Below are positions 12,509-22,923 of a stretch of 64,000 bases of DNA, in pieces. This stretch comes from Brachynemurus nebulosus (Eukaryota; Arthropoda; Insecta; Neuroptera; Myrmeleontidae): NCBI GenBank assembly GCA_035578155.1, contig JAPWDM010000065.1, positions 568,001 through 632,000 on the forward strand, in the 5' to 3' direction. The position numbers and the translations under genes are program-made. The first letter of the stretch is position 1; every line of letters begins with the position of its first letter. The notes beneath the pieces were generated by a model. The model saw nothing but the letters and a program-made list of their open reading frames with translations. It did not search any database and had not been told where the DNA came from.

Positions 12509-12536
12509 AATTTTTTGGGTTCTAGGGAGCTTAAAA

Positions 12537-13113
12537 CAATTTTCTGCCATAGTCTCGTACTCGAGTCGCATCAGGACAGTGGCTGTAATAACTGAATTCC
12601 ATTCTGGAAATTCGCTAAAAGAATAATTTATCGTTATTCTTTTTATACTTATCAAAATAACGACACAGTACAAGTTACTTATATTTGCTTTGTCAAATTG
12701 TGAAATTATTTACACTTGTTGTATTTCAAATCAACATCAAACACAGGCAAGGGAGGTTCATCGTTATTGTTGTATAATGTAATTAGAACTAAAGCTAGTG
12801 CATACTAAAGTGTTGCAGTAAACGTATATTATGGTACTTATAAGTCTATGTTGTTTATATACATAGCACGCTCCCATTTAACAATTTCGTCGCATACACG
12901 AAGTGTATAATGACACCCCTCCGTGTTTTAAAGCAAATATGTTTGAATGTGTTAGTGTCTAAGTAGTAGTTTATAACAGTAAACCATACAAATATATAAA
13001 TTAGAAACATTGACGCCCGTGATCTTTGACTTTCTCATTTAGCAATTTATTCCCAGTGGATTGCGTAATGAGAGTTTCCTATGTATTGGTGTTTTCAGAG
13101 AGGTGCTGTTTTT
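12537..13113. other. Intergenic, nothing recognised
   Basis: AT-rich, no domain-bearing frame. Confidence 0.4.
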
Positions 13114-13265
13114 AGGGTTCCGTGGAAAAAGTAAAAACGGAACCCTCGTGGTGAGACTTCAATATACGCCCGTTCGTCTGTCCATATGTCACAGTTATTT
13201 TCCCTAGCGACCCCTACTACCAGTAAATTGAAATTTGACACAATGGTAGAAGTCATCTGTCTACA
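13114..13265 (+). repeat. Hairpin-bearing dispersed repeat fragment (AGGGTTCCGT type)
   Basis: AGGGTTCCGT at 13114-13123 pairs perfectly with ACGGAACCCT at 13137-13146, followed by ...CGTTCGTCTGTCCATATGTC. This hairpin followed by a GTCTGTC-type stretch is a common dispersed repeat motif in insects, well known to me from Lepidoptera. The class (SINE or other) is not assignable here. The fragment stops at the mariner insertion. Confidence 0.5.
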
Positions 13266-14532
13266 TATTAGGTGTACAATTAAGTTCTACCCGTTTTCAA
13301 GAGATGGCGTTATCTCACAGCCGTTTATAGGTTAATTATTATTAATACGCGTATATACATACACAGTTGTTTTTTCTCTGTAAATTCATTACGCAATATA
13401 GTAGTCTTCAATATATATACCATATGAGTTTTTCAGGAGTTGCCATTCGATTTATTCCTAAAATATGCATCTAATCTAAAAAAAGTTTATACAAAAAATA
13501 TTCAAAATAGAGGTGGCCATTCACGAAAAATTGTTCCAGACTTCTAGGACTCACGGTTTTTTTGGAATAGAAAAAAATGTTGAGATGCTTTTTAAAAATT
13601 ATTACTTCAAACTACCAATTATGCTAAAATTTTCATTATTTTATTTCAAATTTTTGAGAAATTGCATTTTTAAGTTTTAAGTTTCATAACCCGTGATAAG
13701 GTTTGTCTAACCGAACGCAAAGCATACGATTTATTTTGAATTTATACTAAAAAAAATAGGAAATAAATTGTAATGGTATATTCACATTAGCGTCTTACAG
13801 TAACAGAAAATTTATTAATTAAATACATTAATTATCAAAATAATTTGTAGTTTTTCCTCAAATATTTAACTTAGTATTCAATAAAAAGTCATTAAAATAC
13901 AGCTATAGTTTTAATTTTTAATATTTAATACTACACCACACTATGGAAGTCAAAAATAGGCATTTGTGAAACAGTCATTACGTTCATAATACGTAGTTAA
14001 TAAGAAATCTGTATTATGTTTGTAGTTTGTTATTGAAATCTTTATGTAGATGGCAATATTGGCATCGATAATGTTTACGATAATGTCGGATGTAATACAA
14101 TGATATGGCTGTTATTATTTATCATCGTTAAATAAAAATGTCAACAAAAAATATTTTCGATGCCAAAATTCTGGTATTTAAACAAGATTGCGGTACTTAT
14201 GTTCAAACAGGAAAAGTATGATTTTATTCATTTCACGATTAGTTTTTAATTTGTTGTAGTAAATAATTATTTTCATAACCTGATTTTTTTTTGCAGTAAG
14301 AATTCAAACAATTTTTCAAAATATACAATAATCCGCATAGTTCACTTCCTTCGATGTTTAAAATTGGAGTATTTACTACACTTGTGTCAATTTCGATAGG
14401 AAAAACAGTATTAAAATATTAATAAAATTTGTCGTTACGTGGGCATATCGTAAAAATCAGCTGATCACACATATGCAAAAAAAACCATTTTCATTTGAAC
14501 GGAAATTTACTCATGTAAATAATGGTTCTTAG

Positions 14533-14931
14533 CAGGAATGTTATGGATATGAAATTTCGGATACGGATACGGATACGGATATTTAAAAACATTTTTTTCG
14601 GTTTCGGTTACGGATATGTAAAAATATTGGATAATGTCTCGGATACGGTTACGGATAATTGCTTTCAGTGAACATAATTTTTAGAGAAAAAGGGGAAAGC
14701 TTTAACCCAAAAAGTGAACGTTAAAAACGAATCAACGGAAATCTACTAAGAGAAATATATGCAGCAAAAACTTGCTTCGATTTAAACTCAGTTTTCCAAT
14801 GGCAGTTGTCTGTTATTATCCGAAACAAATCCGAAGCTTTTATTTTTGGATACGGTTTCGGTTTCGGATATACAATTATTTCGGATATCCGGTAGTTTCG
14901 GTTACGGTTACGGATATCCATAACATCCCTA
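14533..14931. mobile_element. hAT-type MITE, 399 bp, 8-bp target duplication GTTCTTAG
   Basis: The left end CAGGAATGTTATGGATAT is matched by the complement at the right end (TAGGGATGTTATGGATATCC read inward). Identical 8-bp flanks GTTCTTAG are at 14525-14532 and 14932-14939, the hallmark of hAT elements. The interior is full of GGATACGG and TTTCGGTTACGGATA repeats near both ends, typical of hAT subterminal binding sites. No transposase is present. A small minus frame at 14721-14921 is only the translation of these repeats. Confidence 0.92.
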
Positions 14932-15247
14932 GTTCTTAGTCATTTTTATAAAAGATTTATTCTGTATTTTAAAAGACAAAAATTACTTCTGTAATTCAAA
15001 AAAATGTTGTAATGAAACAAATTTTACTAAAAATAATAAAGTTTATTTTAAAAAATAATAAAAATTGTGGGCTATATTTAAATCATTATTTTTATTTTTC
15101 AAAAGTTCCAACAGAGGTTTCTTAGTTACTAAAATTCTGAATCCAAGAAATGGTTTCGGATTAATTTTATTAAGTGTGGCACGTCTTCAAATGCGTAAAA
15201 AAATAAAATCAAGACAATTTTAAATTATATTATTATACACGATTCAC

Positions 15248-15864
15248 TTACTTTTCATACATTTTAGTGGAATGTGAAAAGAATGGAGCTTCTTCGATTA
15301 TCCCAAGTGATTTCAAGAATCCTCTGTTTCCGCCTCCTAAATCATTTATTATTGCCACAACGTTACATCCAATATTTTTCAGGTTTTTAATTATTCCAAA
15401 TAAAAATGGTTTGTTTAATTTACGACCAAAATCGTAAAACAATGACTGTTTCCAATCGGAAAATATACCACGCCCCATTATTACTTGGACGTAATTGACA
15501 GGCTTTAAAAGGATATCACTGTTTCGGTCATATGCATACGACTTTTTAACTTTCACTTCATTGGCCATAAAAACGCAAACTTTGTCAATTTCCGGTAGAG
15601 AATGTGATTCCATCAGTTTAAAAACAAAATTAAAATTTCTGGAGAAATATCAATTTTATTTCTCTCCTGGAAGTTGGTGATGCAACATTTACCAACCCAT
15701 TCTTTACACAAAGAATCATTTTTTGAGAACTGAAAATAGGTTATATTATTAATCACATCATTATTTTTAAGTTTTTTGTTATTACTGCTATTGTAACCAA
15801 ACACAGCGCATATAACCATCACGAAAGTGATTAAATATGCCAAATTAGAAATATCTTTCTGCAT
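15248..15864 (-). pseudogene. P-element/THAP9-like transposase, broken
   Basis: Two minus-strand frames make up the gene in order. The first (15864 down to 15613, 83 residues) resembles a THAP zinc-finger domain: a Cys in CAVFGY near residue 19, then FQFSKNDSLCKEWVGKC near 46-62. The residue expected to be the second zinc-binding Cys is Tyr (CAVFGY). The second (15613 down to 15248, 121 residues) matches the start of the P-element transposase catalytic region, with VCVFMANEVKVKK, a tyrosine-rich YAYDRN segment, GRGIFSDWKQSLFYDF and CNVVAIINDLGGGNRGFL. A frameshift or deletion separates the two frames, and the downstream GTP-binding and C-terminal parts are not recognised. It is a dead copy; the assignment to the P/THAP9 superfamily is from motif recognition. 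Confidence 0.75.
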
Positions 15865-16339
15865 GTCAGATTATATCATTCAAATCAAATCAGTTAAAAA
15901 TTTATGTTTTAATTACCTAGGAACACGAGTTTTACTAGATAGCCATCTATGTAGCATAAATACAATTATCATTTAGCTATTTTCCGTAATTCTGAGGCTT
16001 GTTTGAAGTAGGCTCTTAAACTTACCAAAATTCACTTAAATAAATCACTTTTAAGCGCGAAAGTTGTAAAATTTGAAAAAAAACTTAAGATAAAAATTTT
16101 TATTTTTTTATTTTTGGCTACTGTTGCTTTATTGAATAATTTTTATCAACAAATAAGTATACTATTCCATTTAAAAAAGGTAAGTTTGTATTGTATCTCG
16201 AAAACCACAAGAGCTATAAAGCTCCTGGTTATCGCAATTGGTTGCCCCCGTCGATATCTATAACTCTTATTTGAACAATTTTTTGATTAAATCAACGGTT
16301 TGGCTGTAATAAAAATGGCAACTCCTGAAAAACTCAGCC

Positions 16340-16450
<111 letters not shown>

Positions 16451-16458
16451 AGTTGAAA

Positions 16459-16780
16459 ATGGAGGTAAGCAGTGTGCATATCCGCCATTGTCTTCTATAC
16501 TAATTTCATCATGGAAAAAGTGTTGCTGAAGCTCAAAGATTAATCTGTGCAACTTATGGTGACAGTGATATTGATGGCAGTACGTGTCGAAGATGGTTTC
16601 GGAAATTTAAAAATGGAGATTTCAATTTAAACGATAAACCACGCTCTGGAGCCTCCAACAATCAGTGACGAGGAATTGCAAGAATTTCTGGACCAAGATT
16701 CTGCGCAAACACAACAACAACTTGCAGAAAAGTTAAGCGTCACTCAACAAGCTGTTTTTAATAGATTACATACTTTTTTT
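16459..16780 (+). pseudogene. mariner transposase N-terminal fragment
   Basis: From the ATG at 16459 the frame reads EVSSVHIRHCLLY, then a stop at 16501 replaces the expected acidic residue. The same frame continues with FHHGKSVAEAQRLICATYGD, CRRWFRKFKNGDFNLND and KPRSG, the first helix-turn-helix of mariner transposases (about residues 1-70). A one- or two-base shift near 16660 moves to a frame with ISDEELQEFLDQDSAQTQQQ and LSVTQQAVFNRL, the second helix-turn-helix and linker. The sequence then joins the right TIR, so the DD34D catalytic domain is completely missing. It is non-functional. Confidence 0.88.
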
Positions 16781-16822
16781 GCAAAAATCGGATAGAACTT
16801 ATTGTTAGTTGTACACCTAATA

Positions 16823-17596
16823 TATTCCAAGTGATATAAATTTAGAAATGTTTTTGTTATTCGAAATGGAGTTAGAAACGGGCGGTTAAAATTTAAATAT
16901 AGCTTCCCAAGGTCACGTGGGGTATCATATAAAAGGACTTTGTTTACAAATTTCAAAACTCATTTTGAGTTATACTCAAAAATGTGCGAGAAAATACCGT
17001 TCTCTGATGATAGCAGCAAAAATTTGCAAAAATTCAAGTATAAAATTTTATATATTACGGAAACACAAATTAAGCTTCCAAATGTTTTTTTTTTTAGGTA
17101 AAATGAAATATTTTGGCTAAAGTTCCAAAAACCGCATACATCTGACTGAACTGAAATTTTGTTTACGTAATCTTTTTGGCTTAAGAAGATATACACTAAA
17201 TGAATTTTTGGCGACGTGAACCGGAAGTTGTATATCTGAGGGTTCAAAGTAGCAAAAATTTGTACGGGAGATATAGATACATATATTATCTATTTCTTAC
17301 GTTCGATTGAACTGAAATTTCATTTATATTCTCTTTTGGGCCTAAGAAATTGTTTTCTAAACTAATTTTTGGGAACACTGAAATGTATTTTTTAACCTTT
17401 TGAGTACGGGCGATTCTAAAAGGTTTCCGTTATTATGGTAACAGAAACTAAAGAGAGATTCTTATAGAATTTTATAAGTAGAACAAAAAGAGGAAGAATA
17501 CATTTTTTCGATATCCTGCTTAGTTTTCGAAATAATAAGTATCAGATTTTAGAAACTTACAATAGGGATGGGATAATCTATTATACTCGTACACAC
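16823..17596 (+). repeat. Intergenic with two diverged ~170-bp tandem units
   Basis: Segments at about 17130-17225 and 17300-17395 share the order GAACTGAAATTT..., CTTTTTGGCTTAAGAA (second: CTCTTTTGGGCCTAAGAA), then CTAAATGAATTTTTGG / CTAAACTAATTTTTGG. The first part (16823-17125) holds no recognised feature. Confidence 0.5.
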
Positions 17597-18038
17597 TAGT
17601 GATTTTTCGGTTTAGTCGACTAATTTTATTTAAATTTATTCATTTTTAGTCGACTATTTTACCTTGACTAAATGACTAAAATGATTAATTTTTTTAAGTG
17701 ACTAAAAACGATTATTTTAATTATTTTCCTATGTTATTTATAAGATTTCAGACAATGAAAACTAAAAATTATCTATTTGTATGATTTTTTACTATTATGT
17801 TATTAACACGTGATATATCACATACTTCTTTTCCTTAAAAAAAAATTAAATGTCAGTAATGAAATTCAAAAGAAAACATTATTTTTTAAAGAGTTACGTA
17901 AATTATTTTATTAATGAATTTGACTAAAAAATTAGTCGACTTATCGAGTATTGTATACTCGATATTTTCGACTAATTTTATCTCAATAACAACATTGGTC
18001 GATTAATCGACTAACTATTTCTCGGCTCGACATCACTA
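17597..18038. mobile_element. hAT-type MITE, 442 bp, 8-bp target duplication
   Basis: Ends TAGTGAT...ATCACTA are inverted. Flanks GTACACAC (17589-17596) and GTACACAA (18039-18046) match at 7 of 8 bases. The interior near both ends is full of TAGTCGACTAA-type words (for example 17614-17660 and 17925-18015), which look like subterminal transposase-binding repeats. There is no coding capacity. Confidence 0.88.
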
Positions 18039-18046
18039 GTACACAA

Positions 18047-18640
18047 AACTATATAGGAGAAACGGGGCATACTTGTTTCCCATTTAGATTTTTCGCTCAA
18101 ATCTTATAAAATAATATTGTTTCTCAGAATATTTTTTTATAACTAGATAGAAAATATATCCTTCTACTTTCTTGCATCATTAAATAATGAAAGATATCTG
18201 CGTTTTCATTGATTTTTTCCATTTTCCCTAATCAATAAAAAACAGGGGATAGTCTCCCAGAACAGGAGACAATTGATCACGGCATCGTGTAGATATGACC
18301 TGTACCTTACTACATAATATGAATGAATAAAAAGTCTGTTTGGTATAAAATATGTCAACGAATATAGTTTAGCGAAAAGTGAAAAAGTAAAATTATTCTC
18401 ATATTTTACGAAATATGTCATCATACTGACATCACGATCAAAATACAAGAAAAGATGTTGAACCATCAAAAACAAAAAGACGTCACTGTTCTGAGGTTGT
18501 CTATCATAAACATTAAACATTAAGTCATTGACAATAACAGCTGAGATCAGTGTTGAACGTATTGATATTAAAAAAAATAAGGCATAGTTTCCTATTTATG
18601 GCCTGGGGCCAAATGTCTCCAGTCTCCCCTAGTATCAGTT
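18047..18640. other. Possible TA-flanked MITE with imperfect ends
   Basis: GGAGAAACGGGGCATACTTG after TA at 18051 resembles, imperfectly, the complement of the right sequence ending CCAGTCTCCCC before TA at about 18630. Only about two thirds of positions pair, so this is tentative. The minus frame at 18206-18520 inside has no recognised domain. Confidence 0.3.
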
Positions 18641-19074
18641 TTTATGAATATAAGCTCATCTTTAAATATAATTTTTTCAGTGGTTTCTATTGATAAAAAT
18701 AAGTGAAAAATGGACAGGAGAGCACCATCGAAACCTCATTTTCGGGCAAAGGCTAATTATTTACAAATGGGGCTCCTGCCGTGTAGCATGCTCTCTAATA
18801 ACGCAGACAAATAATATTTACCAAAAGTTTTTGCATTTAATTTAGATAATATACTTTTTAAAAAATACGATTTTGAAATTAAATACAATGGGTGCTATAT
18901 AAAAAAAAACATAGCCATAAAAAAATAAGCATACTCTGATTCTAACAGTTTTTTTCCGCATATTAAAATTTGCATGTTCGTACTTTTCTGAAACAGACTT
19001 ACTTCTTATTTCGCTGAATAATATAGAATATATTTACGTCCTTGGTGCGCAAGTCAGTATAAAGTCTATCATAT
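18641..19074. other. Intergenic, nothing recognised
   Basis: AT-rich, no features seen. Confidence 0.4.
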
Positions 19075-19295
19075 ATTTAATATATAGTCCCATTTAAAAA
19101 AAAAAAAATAAGTTTGCATTGTAACTAATAAACTTGAGCTACGAGCTCATAAGAGTTACAAAGCATCTGACTATAGCAATCGGTTGCCCTCGTCGGTATC
19201 TACAATTTCTATTTTAACAGTTTTTTAATTAAATCAACGGTTTGGCCATAATAGAAAAATTACAACTCTCGAGCAACTCTCAAAAACCTCATTCT
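19075..19295 (+). repeat. Solo right end of the P-like/MITE family
   Basis: It shares in order ATATAGTCCCATTTAAAAA, TAAGTTTG, TAGCAATCGGTTGCC, TCGGTATCTACAA and AAATCAACGGTTTGGC with the right ends at 16155-16341 and 55060-55258, ending in CAACTCTCAAAAACCTCA. No matching left end is seen nearby. Confidence 0.7.
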
Positions 19296-19338
19296 TTATA
19301 TTGTTGTATATACTATGTTAGTAGGTAGGCATATTGTA

Positions 19339-21000
19339 ATAATAATAATAATATTAATAATAATAATATAATATCTTTATTCGACAAAGGATCATACAAG
19401 ATGCGTGTCATCGTCACATATACAATTAATTATATTTAATTTACATCGTAAAATTTTTCCTTAATTAGGCAATCTTTTAAGGATTTTTTAAAGTTATGAA
19501 TATCCGAAGTTTCTTATACTGTTTAGTAATTTGTTAAAAACATCACCACTAAATATTACAGGGCTTTTCCTAAAAGTGGTTAAATTATGTTTTGGAACAA
19601 CAAGTTGGTTTCCTTTTCTAGTGGAATATTGGTGGCTTTCACCCACTGTACTAAAAATTGTCGCATTTTGTTTAGTGTATACATCGAGGGCAAAGTTAAA
19701 ATATTAAATCTCCTAAAAAGGGGGCACATGATTCTGCTCTTTTCAAATTAAACATGTATTGAATAATAATTTTTTGCTTTAAAAATAATTTCCTAAATGA
19801 GGGCGAATGACCCCAGCATAAAATTCCATATTTAAAGTGTGGATAGACAAAAAGCATAATAAAAAGTAATCAGCTAGTTGTATCAGGAACTATAGTTCGC
19901 AATCGTCGCAGTGCATAGGCGTATTTACTAATAGTACTACAAACATTTGTTATATGAATATCGCAGTTCAAATTGCTGGTTATGGTTATGCCTAAAAGCC
20001 TAACTGATCTACAGTACATATCTGATCACTGTTTAATTGGGTGTTAACAGGTTTTCTTAAGGAAAAGTTCATAATTTTAGTTTTATTCATGTTCAGTTTC
20101 AGACTATTCCGTTGACAATATCCGTCAAGAGCTGATAGACTACTGTTTACATTAACCATTAATTGCAACAAGTCGGCTAATGTTATTATGCTCGTATCGT
20201 CAGCATATGACATAAAGCTATCATTGATGGAAGTTTGAGGTAAATCATTAATATATAAAATAAACAAGACCGATCCAAGAACGGAACCTTGTGGTACCGA
20301 TATGGGGTCAGTTTTACGTATATTTGATGCACCGTTACCGATAGATTCGTATTGTTTTCTGTTGCTTAAAAAACTTTCAATCCATTTTAAAGAGATACCT
20401 CGAATACCCAAATTTTCCAGTTTAAATAATATGGTATATCATGACGGATAGTATCAAATGCTTTACTTAAATCACAGAACAGAGCACATGTATGCCGTCC
20501 TTTATCAATTTCCGTGATAATCAGATGAATAAATCTATACAACGCACTCTGCCGAGTTTCACTCACTATATTAAATTTTTCTAAATATGATAGCAAACGA
20601 TCTAAAATTGCATATTCAAAAATTTTTGATATAACGGGAAGTAGAGAAATAGGCCGATAATCTGAACAATATGTTGCACTGGTTGACTTAGGAGTCGGGA
20701 TAAATTTCGCAATTTTTAATTCTTCAGGAAACTTTCCTTCGAGAAATGATGAATTAATTAAATAGGTACGTGGTTTAATCAACGAAAAAGCATTATGTAT
20801 TACGCAGCTTGGTATATAATCTACACCGGATGCATACGTGTTTTTTACTCTTTTTAAAATATTAATTACATCATTTTCAAACATTGGGCATCAGAAAAAT
20901 GAGTGGTTTACATGTTCCTTTAAAACTAAAGGTTCTAATGTGAAACATTTTGCGATACTAGCAACAGAACTGATAAAATACTCATTTAAACTATTTTATG
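19339..21000 (-). mobile_element. 5'-truncated non-LTR retrotransposon (Jockey/CR1-like)
   Basis: The element reads on the minus strand. Its 3' end at low coordinates has an AATAAA signal (complement of TTTATT at 19376) followed by an ATT-rich simple repeat (19341-19373), a usual LINE tail. The reverse transcriptase is at 19992-20884, and degenerate C-terminal coding (for example complement of 19797-19832 reading an LxWGHSPSF-like motif, and 19440-19500 reading FKKSLKDCLI) fills the interval to the tail. Upstream of 20884 reading continues in decayed form to about 21000, where the 5' truncation lies. Confidence 0.8.
19992..20884 (-). pseudogene. LINE reverse transcriptase, frameshifted
   Basis: Two overlapping minus frames make up the RT domain. 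The first (20884 to 20387, 165 residues) carries GVDYIPSCVIHNAF, YRPISLLPVISKIFE and the catalytic motif A FCDLSKAFDTIRHD. The second (20411 to 19992, 139 residues) carries motif B VPQGSVLGSVLFILYIND and the YADD catalytic box in SYADDTSI, then LNMNKTKIM. All three catalytic aspartates are preserved, but a frameshift near 20390-20410 separates A from B/C. No endonuclease domain is present because of 5' truncation. The wording resembles Jockey/CR1-group elements; the clade is not certain. Confidence 0.88.
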
Positions 21001-21302
21001 TATAGTTTGTAACGTAAATATGTCAGCTGAAGATTTATGACTGCAGTTACAAATAAAGAATATTTAAGAGAAGGAAAATGAACAAAAGAAAATTAAAATA
21101 TAGATAGACAGGCAGACAGACAGACAGACAGACAGACGGATCAAAGTAACAGTGGAAAATTCTATCAAATTTTACACTGGAAAGATAAACTTGTTACAGT
21201 GGATATACTTCAAATATTCTCAAAGTTTAGAATTTCGTGTAGTCATTTGTAAGGCTCTCCGAAGCGTATTGTTTTCATCACATACGTAAAACTATAACGA
21301 AT

Positions 21303-21308
<6 letters not shown>
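21001..21308. other. Intergenic with a (CAGA)n microsatellite
   Basis: A CAGA/GACA simple repeat lies at 21112-21137. The rest is unremarkable. Confidence 0.6.

Positions 21309-21395
<87 letters not shown>
21309..21395. repeat. (TA)n microsatellite abutting a MITE
   Basis: About 43 TA units end exactly at the left end of the following MITE. Confidence 0.95.
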
Positions 21396-21398
<3 letters not shown>

Positions 21399-22114
21399 GG
21401 TGGTCCAGGATTATGTACCGTAATTGCTAGAGCTGATAGTAGGTACGTTAAAAAAATAATGGTACCTTCTCATTTATGCTTTTTTCCAAAACTTAATAAT
21501 AAGGGAGATACAACCCGGTAAAGGGGTGAAACGAAAACCATATTTTCCTAAATATTTTCCAAACGCTTTTGAATAACGGATTGATATTTTAGGGGAACGT
21601 ATTTTGCACTCAGAGGATTAAATTTATGTTAACACTTATTCCACCATCTATGATTAATGGGTGATTTTGGGTGGCAGGTGTGAGTTATCACGTCTTTTCT
21701 TTTTTAATTTGCAATTATTTAAACAAAATTCTTGACAATATGATTCCTCAGACAATTTCACGCAAAAAATGTATACTTGTTACATTTCGATAAATAATAT
21801 CGTTTTCCAGTAATTTAAAGTAGAAGTATTTATTTCCAAATTATCCCCTATTCATTAGTAACGGAATAATTGATACTATAAATTTAATTATCCTAATGTT
21901 CATACGAGCCCCTAATATATGAAACCAGTAATCAAACGCGCTAAAAAATTCAAAAAAAAAGAAGTCGGTTTCGTTCCATCCCTCTACATTTTTCCCCTCT
22001 GCTTTAACTCCCTTATTATTGAGTTTTGGGGAAAAGTGTAGATGAAAAGGTACCATTATTTTGGAACATACTATCAGCTCTAGCAATTACGGTACATAAT
22101 TTTGGACCACCCTG
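21396..22114. mobile_element. TA-flanked MITE, 719 bp (family copy 1)
   Basis: The left end has GGTGGTCCAGGATTATGTAC then CGTAATTGCTAGAGCTGATAG, and the right end is the complement (GGGTGGTCCAAAATTATGTA). Complementarity continues inward (AATGGTACCTT and the AAACTTAATAATAAGGGAG region). The element is flanked by TA at both ends. It contains no transposase. Copy 2 at 39225-39938 is closely similar over its whole length. TA duplication suggests a Tc1/mariner-type parent. Confidence 0.85.
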
Positions 22115-22231
22115 TATATAAAAACTGCAGCCCCACTATTACAAAATATCATGAGCCACCACTCTACACTACACAATAGTTTTTCACATTTACGATTTTT
22201 TGTGAAGTAACACACAAAAATTGTTAATCCT
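22115..22231. other. Short intergenic stretch
   Basis: Nothing recognised. Confidence 0.4.
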
Positions 22232-22923
22232 AATTCTAAGTAATATTATAAACGCGAAAATGAGTTTGTTCAACTAGCTTTCACTCCTCAACGGCTTAAC
22301 CAATCAACTTAAACTTTGTCCAGACATAGCTTGGGGGACAGAGACGTTGATAGGCCGCCCGGAGAAATATTTCGTTCCCGAGGAAAAATATATTGAACTA
22401 TAACAGTTAACTATTAAAAAGCGGATGACTATTTTCAAATTTTGTATATTGCGAACAGAGAGGACGAAAAAAACATAGGTTACTTTTTTCCTCGCGAAAA
22501 CATCTAAGTCCCAATGCTGTGGGGAAATATACATATAATGTGTTTTAAATGAAACAAGAAGAAGGTTTGTTTATTGCATTCGAACTTACCATATATATTT
22601 TTAATAGAAAGAACGGAGACGAACATAGGTTACTTTTTACCCCGAAAAAACAATCCAGGGAAAATGTATTTAAAACCAAATAATTAAATTATAGCATTTT
22701 ATTATTAAAAAAGGCTAATAAACTACACACTTTGTATATTGTTAACACAGAAGCGAAAAAAGAACATAGGCTACTTCTTAATCCAGGAAAACATTTTACT
22801 TCGGTGGGAAAATTACCAAATGAAATTACAGTACTCAGTAGTGGCACGCTATATTTTATACGCATTAATTTAATGTCATAATTTCAAACACCACGCGAGT
22901 GAAGTCGCGGGTAAATACTAGAA
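22232..22923 (+). repeat. Dispersed repeat ending in CGCGGGTAAATACTAG
   Basis: It starts near TAATATTATAAACGCGAAAA and ends at GTGAAGTCGCGGGTAAATAC. Openings and endings of this type (AACGGCTTAACC near the start, CGCGGG...CTAG at the end) mark a widespread insect repeat class. Inside, a phrase like ACATAGGTTACTTTTT followed by CCCCGAAAAAAC recurs three times (about 22475, 22625, 22765), giving about 140-bp internal units. No coding capacity. Class (RTE-like 3' end or non-autonomous element) not resolved. Confidence 0.6.

Noticed and set aside
12311..12595. Open frames of Ile-Tyr repeats (also near 11334, 16300, 39045, 39840, 40567, 48074, 49362)
   Set aside because: They are translations of (TA)n microsatellites on either strand, not proteins.
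18206..18520. 104-residue minus-strand ORF
   Set aside because: Hydrophobic and aromatic-rich, as expected from AT-rich DNA; no start context or homologous motif seen.
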